From the NCBI GenBank assembly GCA_937138275.1, contig CAKZOY010000250.1:1-14194 (forward strand): a stretch of DNA of 14,194 bases. The letters run 5' to 3'. Source of the DNA: an uncultured Chloroflexota bacterium (GTDB lineage: Bacteria > Chloroflexota > Anaerolineae > B4-G1 > DUEL01). The notes beneath the pieces are model-generated. The model was not told where the DNA came from. It was given only the letters and a program-made list of their open reading frames with translations, and ran no database searches. Of this stretch, positions 1 to 7,955 are shown in pieces. A program made the position numbers and the translations under genes. Numbering within the stretch: position 1 is the first letter of the stretch; each line of letters opens with the position of its first letter.

Positions 1-314
1 ACGCGGATGGACGCGGACAAGCAGTGTGGCTCATGTTCAAAAGCAGTGCACTTTCTCAAGGACACTTTCACCCCTCCCCCTTGCCCCCCATTGCGGCGGA
101 CGGATCGTCCGCCCCTACGGCCCCACAGGGAGGTAAGGGCAAGGACAAGCCTTGCCCTCTTTTCCCCCTTCCCCCCGCCGCGGCGGGGGAGAAGGGGGCC
201 AGGGGGATGAGGGGGCGCTAAAGGCCAGACCCTGCCTGCACGAGGTTTGGATATGAGCCGAAAGTGTCAGGCGGCTAGATAAATTTCTAAAAATCAATCA
301 CTGAGGAGGTTGTT
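1..314. other. Gene-free, repeat-rich region upstream of ugd
   Basis: I see no convincing gene here. The window opens inside a short direct repeat of two 10-bp units (acgcggatgg, acgcggacaa). A GACACTTTC motif at 61-69 is repeated inverted as GAAAGTGTC at 260-268, which frames about 208 bp of strongly strand-skewed DNA and could mark a short mobile or repeat element. Inside it are a GGGGCGGAC-type palindromic stretch near 92-118 (read on the minus strand) and a C-run/G-run hairpin (see the separate entry). The small ORFs here overlap the skewed repeats, and their translations are Pro/Arg-rich low-complexity sequence. I found no good -35/-10 pair for ugd; the A/T-rich stretch at 276-296 is the only plausible -10 area. 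Confidence 0.5.
164..215 (+). repeat. C-run/G-run hairpin with G-quadruplex motif
   Basis: The C-rich arm 164-180 is nearly complementary to 181-198, so the DNA or RNA could fold into a long GC hairpin. The G-rich strand also contains four runs of exactly five guanines (185-189, 194-198, 202-206, 211-215) separated by AGAA, CCA and ATGA. This fits the standard G-quadruplex pattern with short loops. A very similar motif occurs at 8315-8345. Whether it folds in the cell is unknown. Confidence 0.6.
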
Positions 315-1631
315 GTGAGAAACATCGCAGTAATCGGTGTGGGATACGTCGGGCTTGTTACCGGGGCATGCTTTGCCGACCTGGGCAACCGGGTGATCTG
401 TATGGATATTAGCGAAGAGAAAATTGAGAAACTGAAACGGGGGATGATACCCTTCTACGAGCCAGGTCTGGAAGAACTGGTGGGGCGGAATGTTCGCGCG
501 GGCCGGCTGTTTTTCACCACGTCCTACCGGGAAGCCCTGCGGGATGCGGAATTTGTCTTTATTGCCGTGGGCACGCCGGAGGGGGTGGACGGCGAGGCAG
601 ACCTGCGCTACGTTCGGGCCGCCGCCGAGTCCATCGCCGATGTGATGGACCACCCCCTGATCATCGTGAACAAATCCACTGTGCCGGTGGGCACCGGCGA
701 CTGGGTTGCCGACATCATTCGCGCCCGCCGGGGCGACGAGGTGAAGTTCGCGGTGGTCTCCTGCCCGGAGTTCCTGCGGGAGGGATCGGCCATCGGCGAT
801 TTTATGAACCCGGCGCGAGTGGTGGTGGGATCCCTGGACCGGGACGCCGCAGAAAAGGTGGCGCAACTTCACCTTCCCCTGCGAGCCCCCATTGTGATCA
901 CTGACCTGCGCACCGCGGAGATGATCAAGTACGCCTCCAATGCCTTCCTGGCTACTCGCATCTCCTTCATTAACGAAATCGCCGCTATTTGCGAATCCGT
1001 TGGCGCCGATGTGAAAGAGGTCGCCAATGGGATGGGCTATGACCCCCGCATCGGGCGGATGTTCCTGGATGCCGGAATCGGCTATGGCGGCTCCTGTTTC
1101 CCGAAAGACGTGAAAGCCCTGGCCCATCTCGCGCTCAGCAACGGTTATCAGCCCCAGATTCTCCAAGCAGTGATGAACGTCAACGCGTATCAGCGCCGTC
1201 TGGTGGTGAAGAAACTAAGGGAGGCGCTGGGATCGCTGGATGATACCGTGATCGGCCTGCTGGGGTTGGCCTTCAAACCGAACACCGATGATATGCGGGA
1301 TGCTCCCTCAGTAGATGTAGCTCGTTTCGTTATGGCGGAGGGAGGAAAAGTGCGGGCCTACGACCCGGTGGCGATGGAGAATGCCCGTCGGATCCTTCCT
1401 GAGGTAGAGATGGCTCCCGACCCCTATTCTCTGGCGGAGGGTTGCGATGCCATCGTGATCGTAACCGATTGGAACGAATTCAAGAACCTGGACCTGGGAC
1501 GGATTCGCGACCTGATGCGCCGCCCGGTTTTGATTGACGCTCGGAACATCTACGATCCAGCAACCGTTCGGGCGATGGGCTTCATTTACAGGGGCATCGG
1601 ACGAGGGTTCAACGGAGAAGGAATTGGGTAG
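315..1631 (+). CDS. ugd: UDP-glucose 6-dehydrogenase
   Basis: This cytosolic enzyme oxidises UDP-glucose to UDP-glucuronate with two NAD+, supplying an acidic sugar for capsule, exopolysaccharide or surface glycans. The 438-residue product has the family's usual length. Visible features are an N-terminal Rossmann nucleotide-binding motif GVGYVG at residues 8-13, the KSTVPVGT segment at 120-127, the catalytic-cysteine motif [10 protein letters not shown] with Cys261, the central dimerisation helix region 204-290, and the C-terminal UDP-binding segment beginning near [16 protein letters not shown] (317-332). The start is GTG. A strong GAGGAGGT ribosome-binding site at 303-310 sits five bases upstream, and the Rossmann fold begins immediately after it, so this start is secure. 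The gene stands alone: it is followed by its own terminator and then by a gene on the other strand. It could supply sugar to the polysaccharide system implied by the wzz and kinase genes 10 kb away, but that link is inference. A GDP-mannose or UDP-ManNAc dehydrogenase is the main alternative; the sequence favours the UDP-glucose group. Confidence 0.95.
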   Translation: MRNIAVIGVGYVGLVTGACFADLGNRVICMDISEEKIEKLKRGMIPFYEPGLEELVGRNVRAGRLFFTTSYREALRDAEFVFIAVGTPEGVDGEADLRYVRAAAESIADVMDHPLIIVNKSTVPVGTGDWVADIIRARRGDEVKFAVVSCPEFLREGSAIGDFMNPARVVVGSLDRDAAEKVAQLHLPLRAPIVITDLRTAEMIKYASNAFLATRISFINEIAAICESVGADVKEVANGMGYDPRIGRMFLDAGIGYGGSCFPKDVKALAHLALSNGYQPQILQAVMNVNAYQRRLVVKKLREALGSLDDTVIGLLGLAFKPNTDDMRDAPSVDVARFVMAEGGKVRAYDPVAMENARRILPEVEMAPDPYSLAEGCDAIVIVTDWNEFKNLDLGRIRDLMRRPVLIDARNIYDPATVRAMGFIYRGIGRGFNGEGIG

Positions 1632-1662
1632 GCATCTCCTGGCGGTTTGACGCAGATGGGCG

Positions 1663-1701
1663 CAGCAGCCCCGGACCAGAGCGGCCCGGGGCTGCTGTTT
1701 T
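1663..1701 (+). terminator. Intrinsic terminator of ugd
   Basis: A 12-bp perfect stem (1663-1674 CAGCAGCCCCGG with 1686-1697) encloses an 11-base loop and is followed directly by TTTT (1698-1701). It lies 31 bases after the ugd stop codon, in the gap between convergent ugd and bactofilin. The minus strand lacks a T-run after the stem, so termination should mainly act on ugd. Confidence 0.85.
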
Positions 1702-1723
1702 GAGATGGGGATCCTGTCACCGG

Positions 1724-2242
1724 TCAGATTTCGTCTTCCGGTCGGGCCGGTTCTACATCCACAATCGTCCCCGCGGCGGGGGTAGACGGCGCGGATGGCG
1801 CGCCGGGGCGGGACTTGGGAGGTTCAATCAACGGGGGCTCAATATCGGCATGCATCATCGTCTGGCCGCGCAAATAGGCCCCCTCGTTCAGCAATAAGGA
1901 ATTGACTGTCAGGTCTCCCCAGACGCGGCCGGTCTCCAGAACCTCTACCCGATTGCCGTAGATATTGCCCTTGACCGCGCCGGAAATAGAGATATTATTG
2001 GCGCGAATTTCGGCGATCACCTTTGCCGACTCGCCAATGACCAGGTTCCCCGTGGTCTCAATCGTGCCCTCAAAAATGCCGTCAATACGGATTCCCCCTT
2101 CGGAGACGATATCCCCCCGAAAGTGTGCGTTGGGGCCGATAACGGTCTCAATGCGGGCAGAGGGGGTTGCCGGGCCAACGGGTGCAGCGGGTGGGGGCTG
2201 AGGCTTGCGTTCTGGGGCTTTTTTCTCCTCTCGGCCAAACAT
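1724..2242 (-). CDS. Bactofilin-family cytoskeletal protein
   Basis: Bactofilins polymerise without nucleotide into filaments at the membrane and scaffold cell-wall, polarity or motility functions. The 172-residue product has the usual plan. Residues 1-30 are a disordered, Pro/Lys-rich N-terminal tail. A right-handed beta-helix core covers about 31-135, with recurring short hydrophobic/Gly turns such as VIGPNAHFRGDIVSEGGIRI, GTIETTGNLVIGESAKV and ISGAVKGNIYG. A Pro-rich C-terminal tail follows at 136-172. I chose the ATG at 2242 because an AGGAGG site (2249-2254) lies just upstream. It also lies downstream of a well-formed promoter whose predicted transcription start (about 2280) falls inside the longer reading frame that would begin at 2284. 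The gene is monocistronic and convergent with ugd. Its client is not evident from the neighbours, and neither a peptidase (LmdC/M23 type) nor a ParA partner is adjacent. Confidence 0.9.
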   Translation of the reverse strand: MFGREEKKAPERKPQPPPAAPVGPATPSARIETVIGPNAHFRGDIVSEGGIRIDGIFEGTIETTGNLVIGESAKVIAEIRANNISISGAVKGNIYGNRVEVLETGRVWGDLTVNSLLLNEGAYLRGQTMMHADIEPPLIEPPKSRPGAPSAPSTPAAGTIVDVEPARPEDEI

Positions 2243-2286
2243 ATTTTGCCTCCTGTGAAAGGGTTGACACAAAGGTTGATACATTG

Positions 2287-2315
2287 ATAATAATCCGACC
2301 TTGCTGTTTTGTCAA
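2287..2315 (-). promoter_or_regulatory. Promoter of the bactofilin gene
   Basis: On the minus strand a perfect -35 TTGACA (2310-2315) is followed after exactly 17 bases by TATTAT (2287-2292, five of six bases matching TATAAT). The transcription start should fall near 2280, which gives a leader of about 38 bases containing the AGGAGG site. The -35 lies 16 bp from the left end of the palindromic element at 2332-2465. Confidence 0.85.
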
Positions 2316-2331
2316 CTGCGATCTGGGTGGG

Positions 2332-2465
2332 CTTGCGCAGCAATTCGCCCCGCATAGGAAAGAGGTGGGGGGTGGGTTTTGTGGGGGCGGCGAAGCCGCC
2401 CCCACAAACCCCACTCCCCCTTTTTCATGGGCGCGCCGCTATTCCGCAATGATTTGCTGCACAAG
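2332..2465. repeat. MITE-like palindromic element, copy A
   Basis: This non-coding element is 134 bp. Its ends are imperfect inverted repeats: CTTGCGCAGCAATTC on the left and GATTTGCTGCACAAG on the right, 13 of 15 bases matching after reverse complement. The centre is a long palindrome: 2372-2391 pairs with 2395-2414 around a GAA loop, with one mismatch. The same element occurs at 8005-8136 in the opposite orientation, with matching ends, core and most spacer sequence. No transposase is encoded, so a non-autonomous mobile element is the simplest reading. I see no clear target-site duplication. Similarity may continue a few bases outside the stated ends (TGGnCTTG on several flanks). TTTTT at 2421-2425 follows the palindrome, so on the plus strand it could also terminate transcription. 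Confidence 0.8.
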
Positions 2466-2483
2466 TCCAGAGAACCCGCTCAT

Positions 2484-2512
2484 TTGCCATAATAGACCAA
2501 TTCGGTTATAAT
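2484..2512 (+). promoter_or_regulatory. Promoter of tyrS
   Basis: TTGCCA (2484-2489, five of six) and a perfect TATAAT (2507-2512) are separated by 17 bases. The -10 is preceded by TTCGGT. The predicted start near 2519 gives a leader of about 210 bases before the tyrS ATG, unusually long and structured for a gene without a recognisable riboswitch. The right end of repeat copy A lies 41 bp upstream of the -10. Confidence 0.85.
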
Positions 2513-2580
2513 AATCGCAACCTCCGGGAGCGATTTGTACGATGATCCGGTGGAGACCACTCGCGTACATCTACGTTAGC

Positions 2581-2629
2581 GGATTGTAGCGCGGCCGCGC
2601 GACCTGCGCGCCCATCCGCGCTGCAATCC
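2581..2629 (+). other. Long hairpin in the tyrS leader
   Basis: GGATTGTAGCGCGG (2581-2594) pairs with CCGCGCTGCAATCC (2616-2629) with one G-U pair. A nested CGCGC/GCGCG stem (2596-2600 with 2606-2610) extends it further. No T-run follows, so it is not a terminator by itself. I could not match it to a T-box or another known leader; it could be a stability element or an unrecognised regulator of tyrS. Confidence 0.55.
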
Positions 2630-2643
2630 GCCCCCACCTCCAA

Positions 2644-2715
2644 CTTGCCTGTCTGTATGCTTGCCCACTTGCAAACTTGCCCACTTACACACTTGTATAC
2701 TCGCACCCTTGCGAA
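2644..2715 (+). repeat. Nine 8-bp CTTGC-type repeats in the tyrS leader
   Basis: Read in steps of eight from 2644, the units run CTTGCCTG, TCTGTATG, CTTGCCCA, CTTGCAAA, CTTGCCCA, CTTACACA, CTTGTATA, CTCGCACC, CTTGCGAA. The array merges with the ribosome-binding site GGGAG (2716-2720). A shorter, related array lies in front of ccmD (9832-9862, minus strand). The array explains the open reading frame extending upstream of tyrS, whose N-terminus would be repeat-encoded. Confidence 0.7.
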
Positions 2716-2727
2716 GGGAGTCTGGCT

Positions 2728-3945
2728 ATGAAATCGCTGTCCATAGACGAACAGGTCGCCCTGTTGATGCACGGGGCCGAATTTGGCGATGAACAGATCA
2801 AAGAGCGGATGACCCAGGAACTGCGGGAGCGCCTGGCGGAGGGCCGCCCGCTGCGGGTCTACTGCGGCTACGACCCCACCGCGCCTGACCTTCACCTGGG
2901 CCACACCGTCACCATGCGGAAACTCCGGCTCTTTCAGGACCTGGGCCATCAGGCCATCTTCGTCATCGGGGACTACACAGCCCTGATCGGCGACCCCTCC
3001 GGTCACAACAAGACCCGTCCCCGCCTGACGCGCGAACAACTCCAGGCCAACGCCCGTACCTACGTCCAGCAGGCATTTAAAATCCTGGACCCGGAGCGAA
3101 CGGAGGTACGGTACAACGGGGAATGGCTCTCCGAACTCTCCTACGAGGAGTTCATCTTCCTGGCCGCACAGGTGACCGTCCAGCAGTTCCTGATGCGGGA
3201 AAACTTCGCCAAACGATACGAACGGGGAGACGCAATCTGGCTGCACGAGTTCCTGTACCCTCTGGCCCAGGGCTACGACGCCGTAATGCTCCAGACGGAT
3301 GTCCAGATCGGCGGCACCGAACAACTCTTCAACCTGCTGATCGGGCGAAAAATTCAGGAAGCCTACGGACAGCGGCCCCAGATTTGCATCACCTACCCGA
3401 TTCTGGTCGGCACCGATGGCAAACTGCGGATGTCCAAGAGCATGGGCAACTACATCGGCATCAACGAGCCGCCGGAGGTGATGTACGGAAAGGTGATGTC
3501 CATCCCCGACGAAGCCATGCCCAACTACTTTGACCTGGTGACCCGCTGGACACCGGAGGAGATCGCCCGGATCAAAGCAGGACTGGCCGATGGCTCCATC
3601 CACCCGCGCGATGCGAAGATGCGCCTGGCCTGGGAGATTGTGGACATTTTCCACGGCAGCCAGGCCGCCGACGCCGCTCAGGAGCACTTCCGCACCGTCT
3701 TCCAGAAACGGGAACTCCCGCCGGATATGCCGGTCTGGAAACTGCGGGAACCGGTCAACATCGTGGACCTCATCCACGCCGCCGGCCTGACCCGTTCCAA
3801 GAGCGACGCGCGCCGGCTGATCCAGCAGCGCGGCGTCACCCTGAACGGGGAGACGGTCACCAGCGTGGAGCGGATGGTGGAGCCTGCGGAGGGAGTGCTC
3901 CAGGTGGGGAAACGGCACTTCCTGCGCCTGCTGCCGGAAGAATGA
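2728..3945 (+). CDS. tyrS: Tyrosyl-tRNA synthetase, KMSKS (type 2) form
   Basis: This cytosolic class I aminoacyl-tRNA synthetase charges tRNA-Tyr. The 405-residue product contains the tyrosine pocket YCGYDPTAPDLHLGHT (45-60), whose HLGH (56-59) is the HIGH signature. GDYTALIGDPSG (81-92) follows. The second signature is RMSKS at 234-238 within GTDGKLRMSKSMGN. A C-terminal S4 RNA-binding domain occupies about 344-405 (AAGLTRSKSDARRLIQQRGV). The KMSKS type differs from the KFGKS form of Escherichia coli and Bacillus TyrS. The ATG at 2728 was chosen because GGGAG (2716-2720) sits seven bases upstream and because an upstream TTG at 2677 would translate the octamer repeat. A strong promoter and a long structured leader precede the gene. 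The next gene starts one base after the stop, so the two are probably translated from one message. Confidence 0.97.
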   Translation: MKSLSIDEQVALLMHGAEFGDEQIKERMTQELRERLAEGRPLRVYCGYDPTAPDLHLGHTVTMRKLRLFQDLGHQAIFVIGDYTALIGDPSGHNKTRPRLTREQLQANARTYVQQAFKILDPERTEVRYNGEWLSELSYEEFIFLAAQVTVQQFLMRENFAKRYERGDAIWLHEFLYPLAQGYDAVMLQTDVQIGGTEQLFNLLIGRKIQEAYGQRPQICITYPILVGTDGKLRMSKSMGNYIGINEPPEVMYGKVMSIPDEAMPNYFDLVTRWTPEEIARIKAGLADGSIHPRDAKMRLAWEIVDIFHGSQAADAAQEHFRTVFQKRELPPDMPVWKLREPVNIVDLIHAAGLTRSKSDARRLIQQRGVTLNGETVTSVERMVEPAEGVLQVGKRHFLRLLPEE

Positions 3946-3946
3946 G

Positions 3947-4738
3947 ATGCCCTACGCTACGGTAAACGGCCTGCGCTTCCATTACCTGGCCCAGGGGTTC
4001 GGGCCGGTCGTGGTGCTCCTGCACGGCCTGGGGTCGTGCGCAGAGGACTGGCTCCTGCTTCAGGCGCCAGCCCTGAGCCAGCGGTATCGGGTGCTGATGC
4101 CCGACCTGCGCGGTCACGGTCGGAGCGACAAACCTCCCGGCCCGTACACCGTCCCCCAGATGGCCGACGATATGGCTGGACTGCTGGAGGCCCTGAGAGT
4201 GGATCGGGCCCACGTGGTGGGGCTATCCCTGGGCGGGGCGGTCGCGCAGGCCATGGCCGTGCGGCATCCGGAGAGGGTACGTTCGCTGGTGCTGGTCAAC
4301 ACCTTCGCCCGCCTGCTCCCGAAGGGGTGGACGGAGTGGCGGTACACCCTCACCCGCATTCTCACCCTGTTCATCGGACTGGCGCTCCATGCCCGGGCGG
4401 AGGCTCACGAACTGTTCCCCCATCCGGGGCAGGCAGGCCTGCGGCGGGTGGCCTTCCAGCGGCTCTGCGCCAACGACCCCGATGCGTACCGGGCCACCCT
4501 GATCGCCGCCGCCAACTTTGACGGCCGCCGGGACCTGGGGCGTATCCGGGCACCGACCCTCGTCGTGGCCGGACTGGAGGACACGGTGGTGCCGCTGCGG
4601 GCCAAAGAGGAACTGGCTGCCGGAATTCCCGGCGCCCGTCTGGTCCCTATCCCCAATTCCCGCCACATTACGCCGAGCGACCAGCCGGTGGCCTTCAACC
4701 GGGTCGTGCTGGACTTTCTGCGTCAGGTAGAGGAGTAG
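3947..4738 (+). CDS. Alpha/beta-fold hydrolase
   Basis: This is a 263-residue alpha/beta hydrolase of unknown substrate, probably cytosolic since no signal peptide is visible. The catalytic triad can be read: nucleophile Ser94 in GLSLG (92-96), acid Asp212 in AGLEDTVVP, and His240 in NSRHITPSDQP. The oxyanion-hole motif HGLGS is at 26-30, and the strand-turn DLRGHGRSDKP at 53-63 is typical of the esterase/3-oxoadipate enol-lactonase/BPHL-like branch. The short cap domain spans roughly residues 120-195. Only one base separates the tyrS TGA from this ATG, so translation is likely coupled to tyrS; functional linkage to charging is not implied. A good terminator follows. Lactonase, esterase or thioesterase activity cannot be distinguished from sequence. 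Confidence 0.9.
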   Translation: MPYATVNGLRFHYLAQGFGPVVVLLHGLGSCAEDWLLLQAPALSQRYRVLMPDLRGHGRSDKPPGPYTVPQMADDMAGLLEALRVDRAHVVGLSLGGAVAQAMAVRHPERVRSLVLVNTFARLLPKGWTEWRYTLTRILTLFIGLALHARAEAHELFPHPGQAGLRRVAFQRLCANDPDAYRATLIAAANFDGRRDLGRIRAPTLVVAGLEDTVVPLRAKEELAAGIPGARLVPIPNSRHITPSDQPVAFNRVVLDFLRQVEE

Positions 4739-4768
4739 AAAACGGCGGGAGATTTCGTCTCCCGCCGT
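4739..4768 (-). terminator. Intrinsic terminator of sua5 (minus strand)
   Basis: An 11-bp perfect stem (4742-4752 with 4758-4768) has a five-base loop and is followed on the minus strand by a T-run (AAAA at 4739-4742 on the plus strand). It lies 43 bases beyond the sua5 stop codon and just after the end of the convergent hydrolase gene. It pairs with the plus-strand terminator at 4785-4816. Confidence 0.75.
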
Positions 4769-4784
4769 CAACTCCTACGTTTGA

Positions 4785-4816
4785 GGGGCGGTAACTCCAC
4801 ACCGCCCCTTTTTATT
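4785..4816 (+). terminator. Intrinsic terminator of the tyrS-hydrolase unit
   Basis: GGGGCGGT (4785-4792) pairs with ACCGCCCC (4801-4808) and is followed by TTTTTATT. The T-run overlaps the last codon of the convergent sua5 gene. Together with the minus-strand hairpin just upstream it insulates the two convergent units, each hairpin having its T-run on the appropriate strand. Confidence 0.85.
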
Positions 4817-5855
4817 CCCCGCTAATGACCCGCCCTCCGGCGGCGCGCATCAGCCGGTCTCGGATCGCCAGCCCCAGCCCCTGGCTACCGAAATCGCGGG
4901 CGATGATGACCGACACATCCCGCTCGTCCAGTGTCCGCAGCGCCTGATACAGGTTGCGGGCCACGGTCTCCAGGTCGTCTTCCGGCCCCACCGCGACCAC
5001 CTCCACGGGCAGGTCGGCGACGGCGGAACGGTCCTCTTCGGCGATCAGCAGGCCGACGCAATGCCCCTCCGCCGTGTAATGGTGGGAGATTTCCCGCAAG
5101 GACCGGTGCAGGCCGGGCGGCGAGCCCATAAGGAGGATCAGTTCAGCCCGGGGCGCGTAATGCTTGGGAAACAGCCCCGGCGCGGGCATCGGGCCCCTCT
5201 CCATACGCGCCAGAACCGCCACCGGCCCCAGCACCGACTCCAGCGCCTCGCGGGAGAGTCCCCCGGGGCGCAGAATGGTCGGGACGGGTCGGGTCAGGTC
5301 CAGAACGGTGGACTCCACCCCAATGGAGGTCGGTCCTGCATCCAGGATCAGGTCTATCCGGTCCCCCAGGTCCTCCCAGACGTGCTGGGCGGTGGTCGGG
5401 CTGGTACGGCCAAAGCGGTTGGCGCTGGGGGCGGCGATGGGCGTCCCGGCGGCGCGGATGAGGGCCAGCGCCACCGGATGGGCGGGCATGCGGACGGCTA
5501 CCGTGGGCAGGCCCGCGGTGACGATATCCGGCACAACCGGTTTCTTGGGCAACACCAGAGTCAGGGGGCCGGGCCAGAACCGGCGGCCCAGTTCCAGGGC
5601 CAGGGGCGGAAGTTCTCGAACCAGTGAAGGGAGGGCATCGGTGTCGGCGATGTGGAGGATGAGCGGGTCTTCGGAGGGGCGCTCCTTGGCCTCAAAGATG
5701 CGGGCGACGGCGACCGGGTTGAGGCCGTCGGCGCCCAGGCCGTAGACGGTCTCCGTGGGAAAGGCCACCAGCCCCCCTGCCCGGATGATTTCCGCCGCGC
5801 GGGCGATGGTGGGGGGAGATGGGTTCTGGGGGTCTATTCGGACGATCTGGGCCAT
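4812..5855 (-). CDS. sua5: Threonylcarbamoyl-AMP synthase, long Sua5 type
   Basis: The enzyme makes threonylcarbamoyl-adenylate from threonine, bicarbonate and ATP, the first step of the tRNA modification t6A at position 37 of ANN-decoding tRNAs; TsaD and its partners complete the transfer. The 347-residue product has the YrdC catalytic domain at about 10-200, with AFPTETVYGLGAD (31-43), KERPSEDPL (57-65) and APSAN (142-146). The linker APGLFPKHYAP (225-235) follows. A C-terminal Sua5 domain (about 236-347) distinguishes the long form from TsaC. The ATG at 5855 is followed at once by the expected start of the fold; no strong ribosome-binding site is visible. It lies 131 bases downstream of ftsH on the same strand, with a palindromic terminator between them, so it may rely on read-through or a weak promoter of its own. 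Confidence 0.95.
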   Translation of the reverse strand: MAQIVRIDPQNPSPPTIARAAEIIRAGGLVAFPTETVYGLGADGLNPVAVARIFEAKERPSEDPLILHIADTDALPSLVRELPPLALELGRRFWPGPLTLVLPKKPVVPDIVTAGLPTVAVRMPAHPVALALIRAAGTPIAAPSANRFGRTSPTTAQHVWEDLGDRIDLILDAGPTSIGVESTVLDLTRPVPTILRPGGLSREALESVLGPVAVLARMERGPMPAPGLFPKHYAPRAELILLMGSPPGLHRSLREISHHYTAEGHCVGLLIAEEDRSAVADLPVEVVAVGPEDDLETVARNLYQALRTLDERDVSVIIARDFGSQGLGLAIRDRLMRAAGGRVISGE

Positions 5856-5927
5856 CGGAGCATCCGGGGTATGCGCTGCCTGATCCCAGGCCGGTCAGGC
5901 GAGTATGAAGAGGGCCTCAAGGCCCCT

Positions 5928-5968
5928 AAAAGGGGTTTGCGGGGCGGCGAAGCCGCCCCGCAAACCCC
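5928..5968 (-). terminator. Perfect 17-bp palindrome, likely ftsH terminator
   Basis: Positions 5932-5948 pair perfectly with 5952-5968 around a three-base GAA/TTC loop. On the minus strand the stem is followed by TTTT (5928-5931 complement), 19 bases past the ftsH stop, which fits an intrinsic terminator. The stem shares the GGGGCGGC-GAA-GCCGCCCC core with the palindromes in the MITE-like elements, so it may be a domesticated or solitary copy of that repeat. Confidence 0.7.
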
Positions 5969-5986
5969 CATTTATCCCCTTCCCTC

Positions 5987-7918
5987 CTACCCGGCCGGTG
6001 CCGGTTTGGGGGGCATCTCCAGTTTCGGCTTCTGCCGGGCGGAGACGGGCTTTTCTTTACCCCTGGGGGGTTGAGCCGGAGGCTCCTGCGGGCGGGTGGG
6101 CAGCGGGCGCCCTTCCAGAACGGCCAGAAATTCCTCCGCCTCCAGCGTCTCCACTTCCAGCAGCCGCTGGGCGACCGCGTCCAGTTGCTCCCGGTGCTCC
6201 ATCAGCACCTGCCGGGCCCGCTGGTAGGCATTCTGGATGATGCGGCGCACCTCCTCGTCTATCTGCTGCGCCACCGCCTCGCTGTAATCCCGCTGCTCCC
6301 CGATCTCCTTCCCCAGGAAGACCAGTTCTTCTTTCTGACCGAAGGTCATCGGTCCCAGTTTGTCGCTCATCCCGTAGCGGGTCACCATCGCCCGCGCCAG
6401 TTCGGTCACCTGCTCCAGGTCGTTCGCTGCCCCGGTGGTCACTTCATTGAAGACCAGTTCCTCGGCCGCCCGTCCGCCCAGGGCGAAGGCCAACTGGTCC
6501 TCAAACTTGGAGCGGCTGATGACGGTGCGGTCCTCTTCGGGCAGGGAGATGGTATAGCCTGCCGCCATCCCCCGCGAGACGATGGAAATCTTCTGGACCG
6601 GGTCGCACTTGGGCAGGTAGTGGGCTACCAGGGCGTGACCGGCCTCGTGGTAGGCGATGATCCGGCGCTCCTCCTCGGAGAGGATGCGGCTCTTCCGCTC
6701 CGGCCCGGCGATGACCCGCTCAATCGCCTCTTTGAACTCGGCCATTCCGATGGACCGTTTATTGCGGCGGGCCGCCAGAATGGCCGCTTCATTCACCAGA
6801 TTGGCAAGGTCGGCGCCCACGAAGCCCGGAGTGGCCTTTGCCAGCGCGGCCAGGTCCACATCGTCGGCCAGGGGCTTGCCGCGGGTGTGCACCCGCAGGA
6901 TGGCCTCCCGCCCCCGCATATCGGGCCGGTCCAGGACGACCCGTCGGTCAAAGCGGCCGGGCCGCAGCAGGGCTGGGTCCAGGATGTCCGGACGGTTGGT
7001 GGCAGCCATCACGATGACGTTGGTATCGGTATCAAACCCGTCCATCTCCACCAGAATCTGGTTCAGGGTCTGCTCCCGCTCGTCGTGGGAGCCGCCCAGC
7101 CCGGCACCCCGATGGCGCCCCACCGCGTCAATCTCATCCAGAAAGATGATACACGGAGAATGCCGTTTCGCCTGGTCAAAGAGGTCACGCACGCGAGAAG
7201 CGCCCACGCCGACGAACATCTCCACGAACTCCGAACCGGACATGCTGAAGAACGGGACGCCGGCCTCTCCGGCGACGGCCTTGGCCAGGAGCGTCTTCCC
7301 GGTGCCGGGAGCGCCCATCAGGAGCACCCCCTTGGGAATGCGCGCGCCCACCTGGATGAATTTCTGAGGCTCTTTGAGGAACTCCACGACCTCCCGCAGT
7401 TCCTCTTTCGCCTCGTCCACCCCGGCGACGTCGTCAAAGGTCACCGAGGGCTTGTCGCTGGTATAGAGGCGGGCACGGCTCTTCCCGAAGGACATCGCCT
7501 GGTTGTTGACCCCCTGGAACTGGCGCAGGAAGAAGAACGCCGCCGCCAGGAAGATGAGCATCACCAGGATGGTCCCACCCGTGCTGAATAGCGTAGCCCA
7601 ATCTGCCGTCTCTACGACTTCTATCTGGACATTCGCCAGTTGCTCATCCGTGACCCCCAACGCTTTTAACTGCTCGGCAAGGGTGGAACCCTCTTCTTTC
7701 AGCGAGCGAAGTTGCTGACCGGTCTCCAGGACGGCGGTCAGACGGGTCCCGGTGACGGTAATTTTTACGACGCGACCGGCCTGCACCTCGCTCGCCACCC
7801 GGCTGATCGGCACGGTATCCGGCGTAGGCGAACGATGGAGCAAGTTATACGTCAGAAAGAACACCGCTGCCAGCAACAGCAGCGTGATGAACGTGCTACC
7901 CCGAAAGCGCGAATTCAC
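5987..7918 (-). CDS. ftsH: ATP-dependent zinc metalloprotease FtsH
   Basis: FtsH is a membrane-anchored hexameric AAA+ protease that extracts and degrades misfolded membrane proteins and some regulators. The 643-residue product has transmembrane helix 1 (about 8-26), a periplasmic domain (about 30-110) and helix 2 (about 113-132). The AAA module has Walker A GAPGTGKT (202-209), the pore-loop region MFVG (234-237), Walker B IIFLDE (257-262) and the second region of homology ([18 protein letters not shown], 308-325). The peptidase has the zinc motif HEAGH (424-428) and a likely third ligand Asp500. The C-terminus ends in a Pro/Lys-rich tail (about 607-643). The start is GTG at 7918, with GGGAGG six bases upstream and the membrane helix directly after. 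A perfect TATAAT box lies about 38 bases upstream. Every catalytic motif is intact. Confidence 0.98.
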   Translation of the reverse strand: MNSRFRGSTFITLLLLAAVFFLTYNLLHRSPTPDTVPISRVASEVQAGRVVKITVTGTRLTAVLETGQQLRSLKEEGSTLAEQLKALGVTDEQLANVQIEVVETADWATLFSTGGTILVMLIFLAAAFFFLRQFQGVNNQAMSFGKSRARLYTSDKPSVTFDDVAGVDEAKEELREVVEFLKEPQKFIQVGARIPKGVLLMGAPGTGKTLLAKAVAGEAGVPFFSMSGSEFVEMFVGVGASRVRDLFDQAKRHSPCIIFLDEIDAVGRHRGAGLGGSHDEREQTLNQILVEMDGFDTDTNVIVMAATNRPDILDPALLRPGRFDRRVVLDRPDMRGREAILRVHTRGKPLADDVDLAALAKATPGFVGADLANLVNEAAILAARRNKRSIGMAEFKEAIERVIAGPERKSRILSEEERRIIAYHEAGHALVAHYLPKCDPVQKISIVSRGMAAGYTISLPEEDRTVISRSKFEDQLAFALGGRAAEELVFNEVTTGAANDLEQVTELARAMVTRYGMSDKLGPMTFGQKEELVFLGKEIGEQRDYSEAVAQQIDEEVRRIIQNAYQRARQVLMEHREQLDAVAQRLLEVETLEAEEFLAVLEGRPLPTRPQEPPAQPPRGKEKPVSARQKPKLEMPPKPAPAG

Positions 7919-7955
7919 TTTGAACCTCCCATTTCAGACGACTCCAATCAAGGTT

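Noticed and set aside
7..297. Three overlapping small open frames at the left edge
   Set aside because: They translate the G/C-run repeat into Pro/Arg/Gly-rich sequence, in both strands at once, without ribosome-binding sites.
294..1166. Long open frames antisense to ugd, tyrS (2506-3918), ftsH (plus strand 6071-7591) and ccmB/ccmC
   Set aside because: They lie wholly opposite well-identified genes, have no domain signatures, and arise from the strong third-position GC bias of the real genes.
2243..2284. Upstream ATG for bactofilin at 2284
   Set aside because: The predicted transcription start (about 2280) is downstream of it, and the ATG at 2242 has an AGGAGG site and matches the family start.
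2549..2563. T-box riboswitch core in the tyrS leader
   Set aside because: GGTGGAGACC has an inserted base, no terminator follows, and only about 30 bases lie between the promoter start and the motif, too few for the specifier stem.
2677..2727. Extended start for TyrRS at the TTG 2677
   Set aside because: The extra residues are encoded by the octamer array, and the ATG at 2728 has a well-placed GGGAG.
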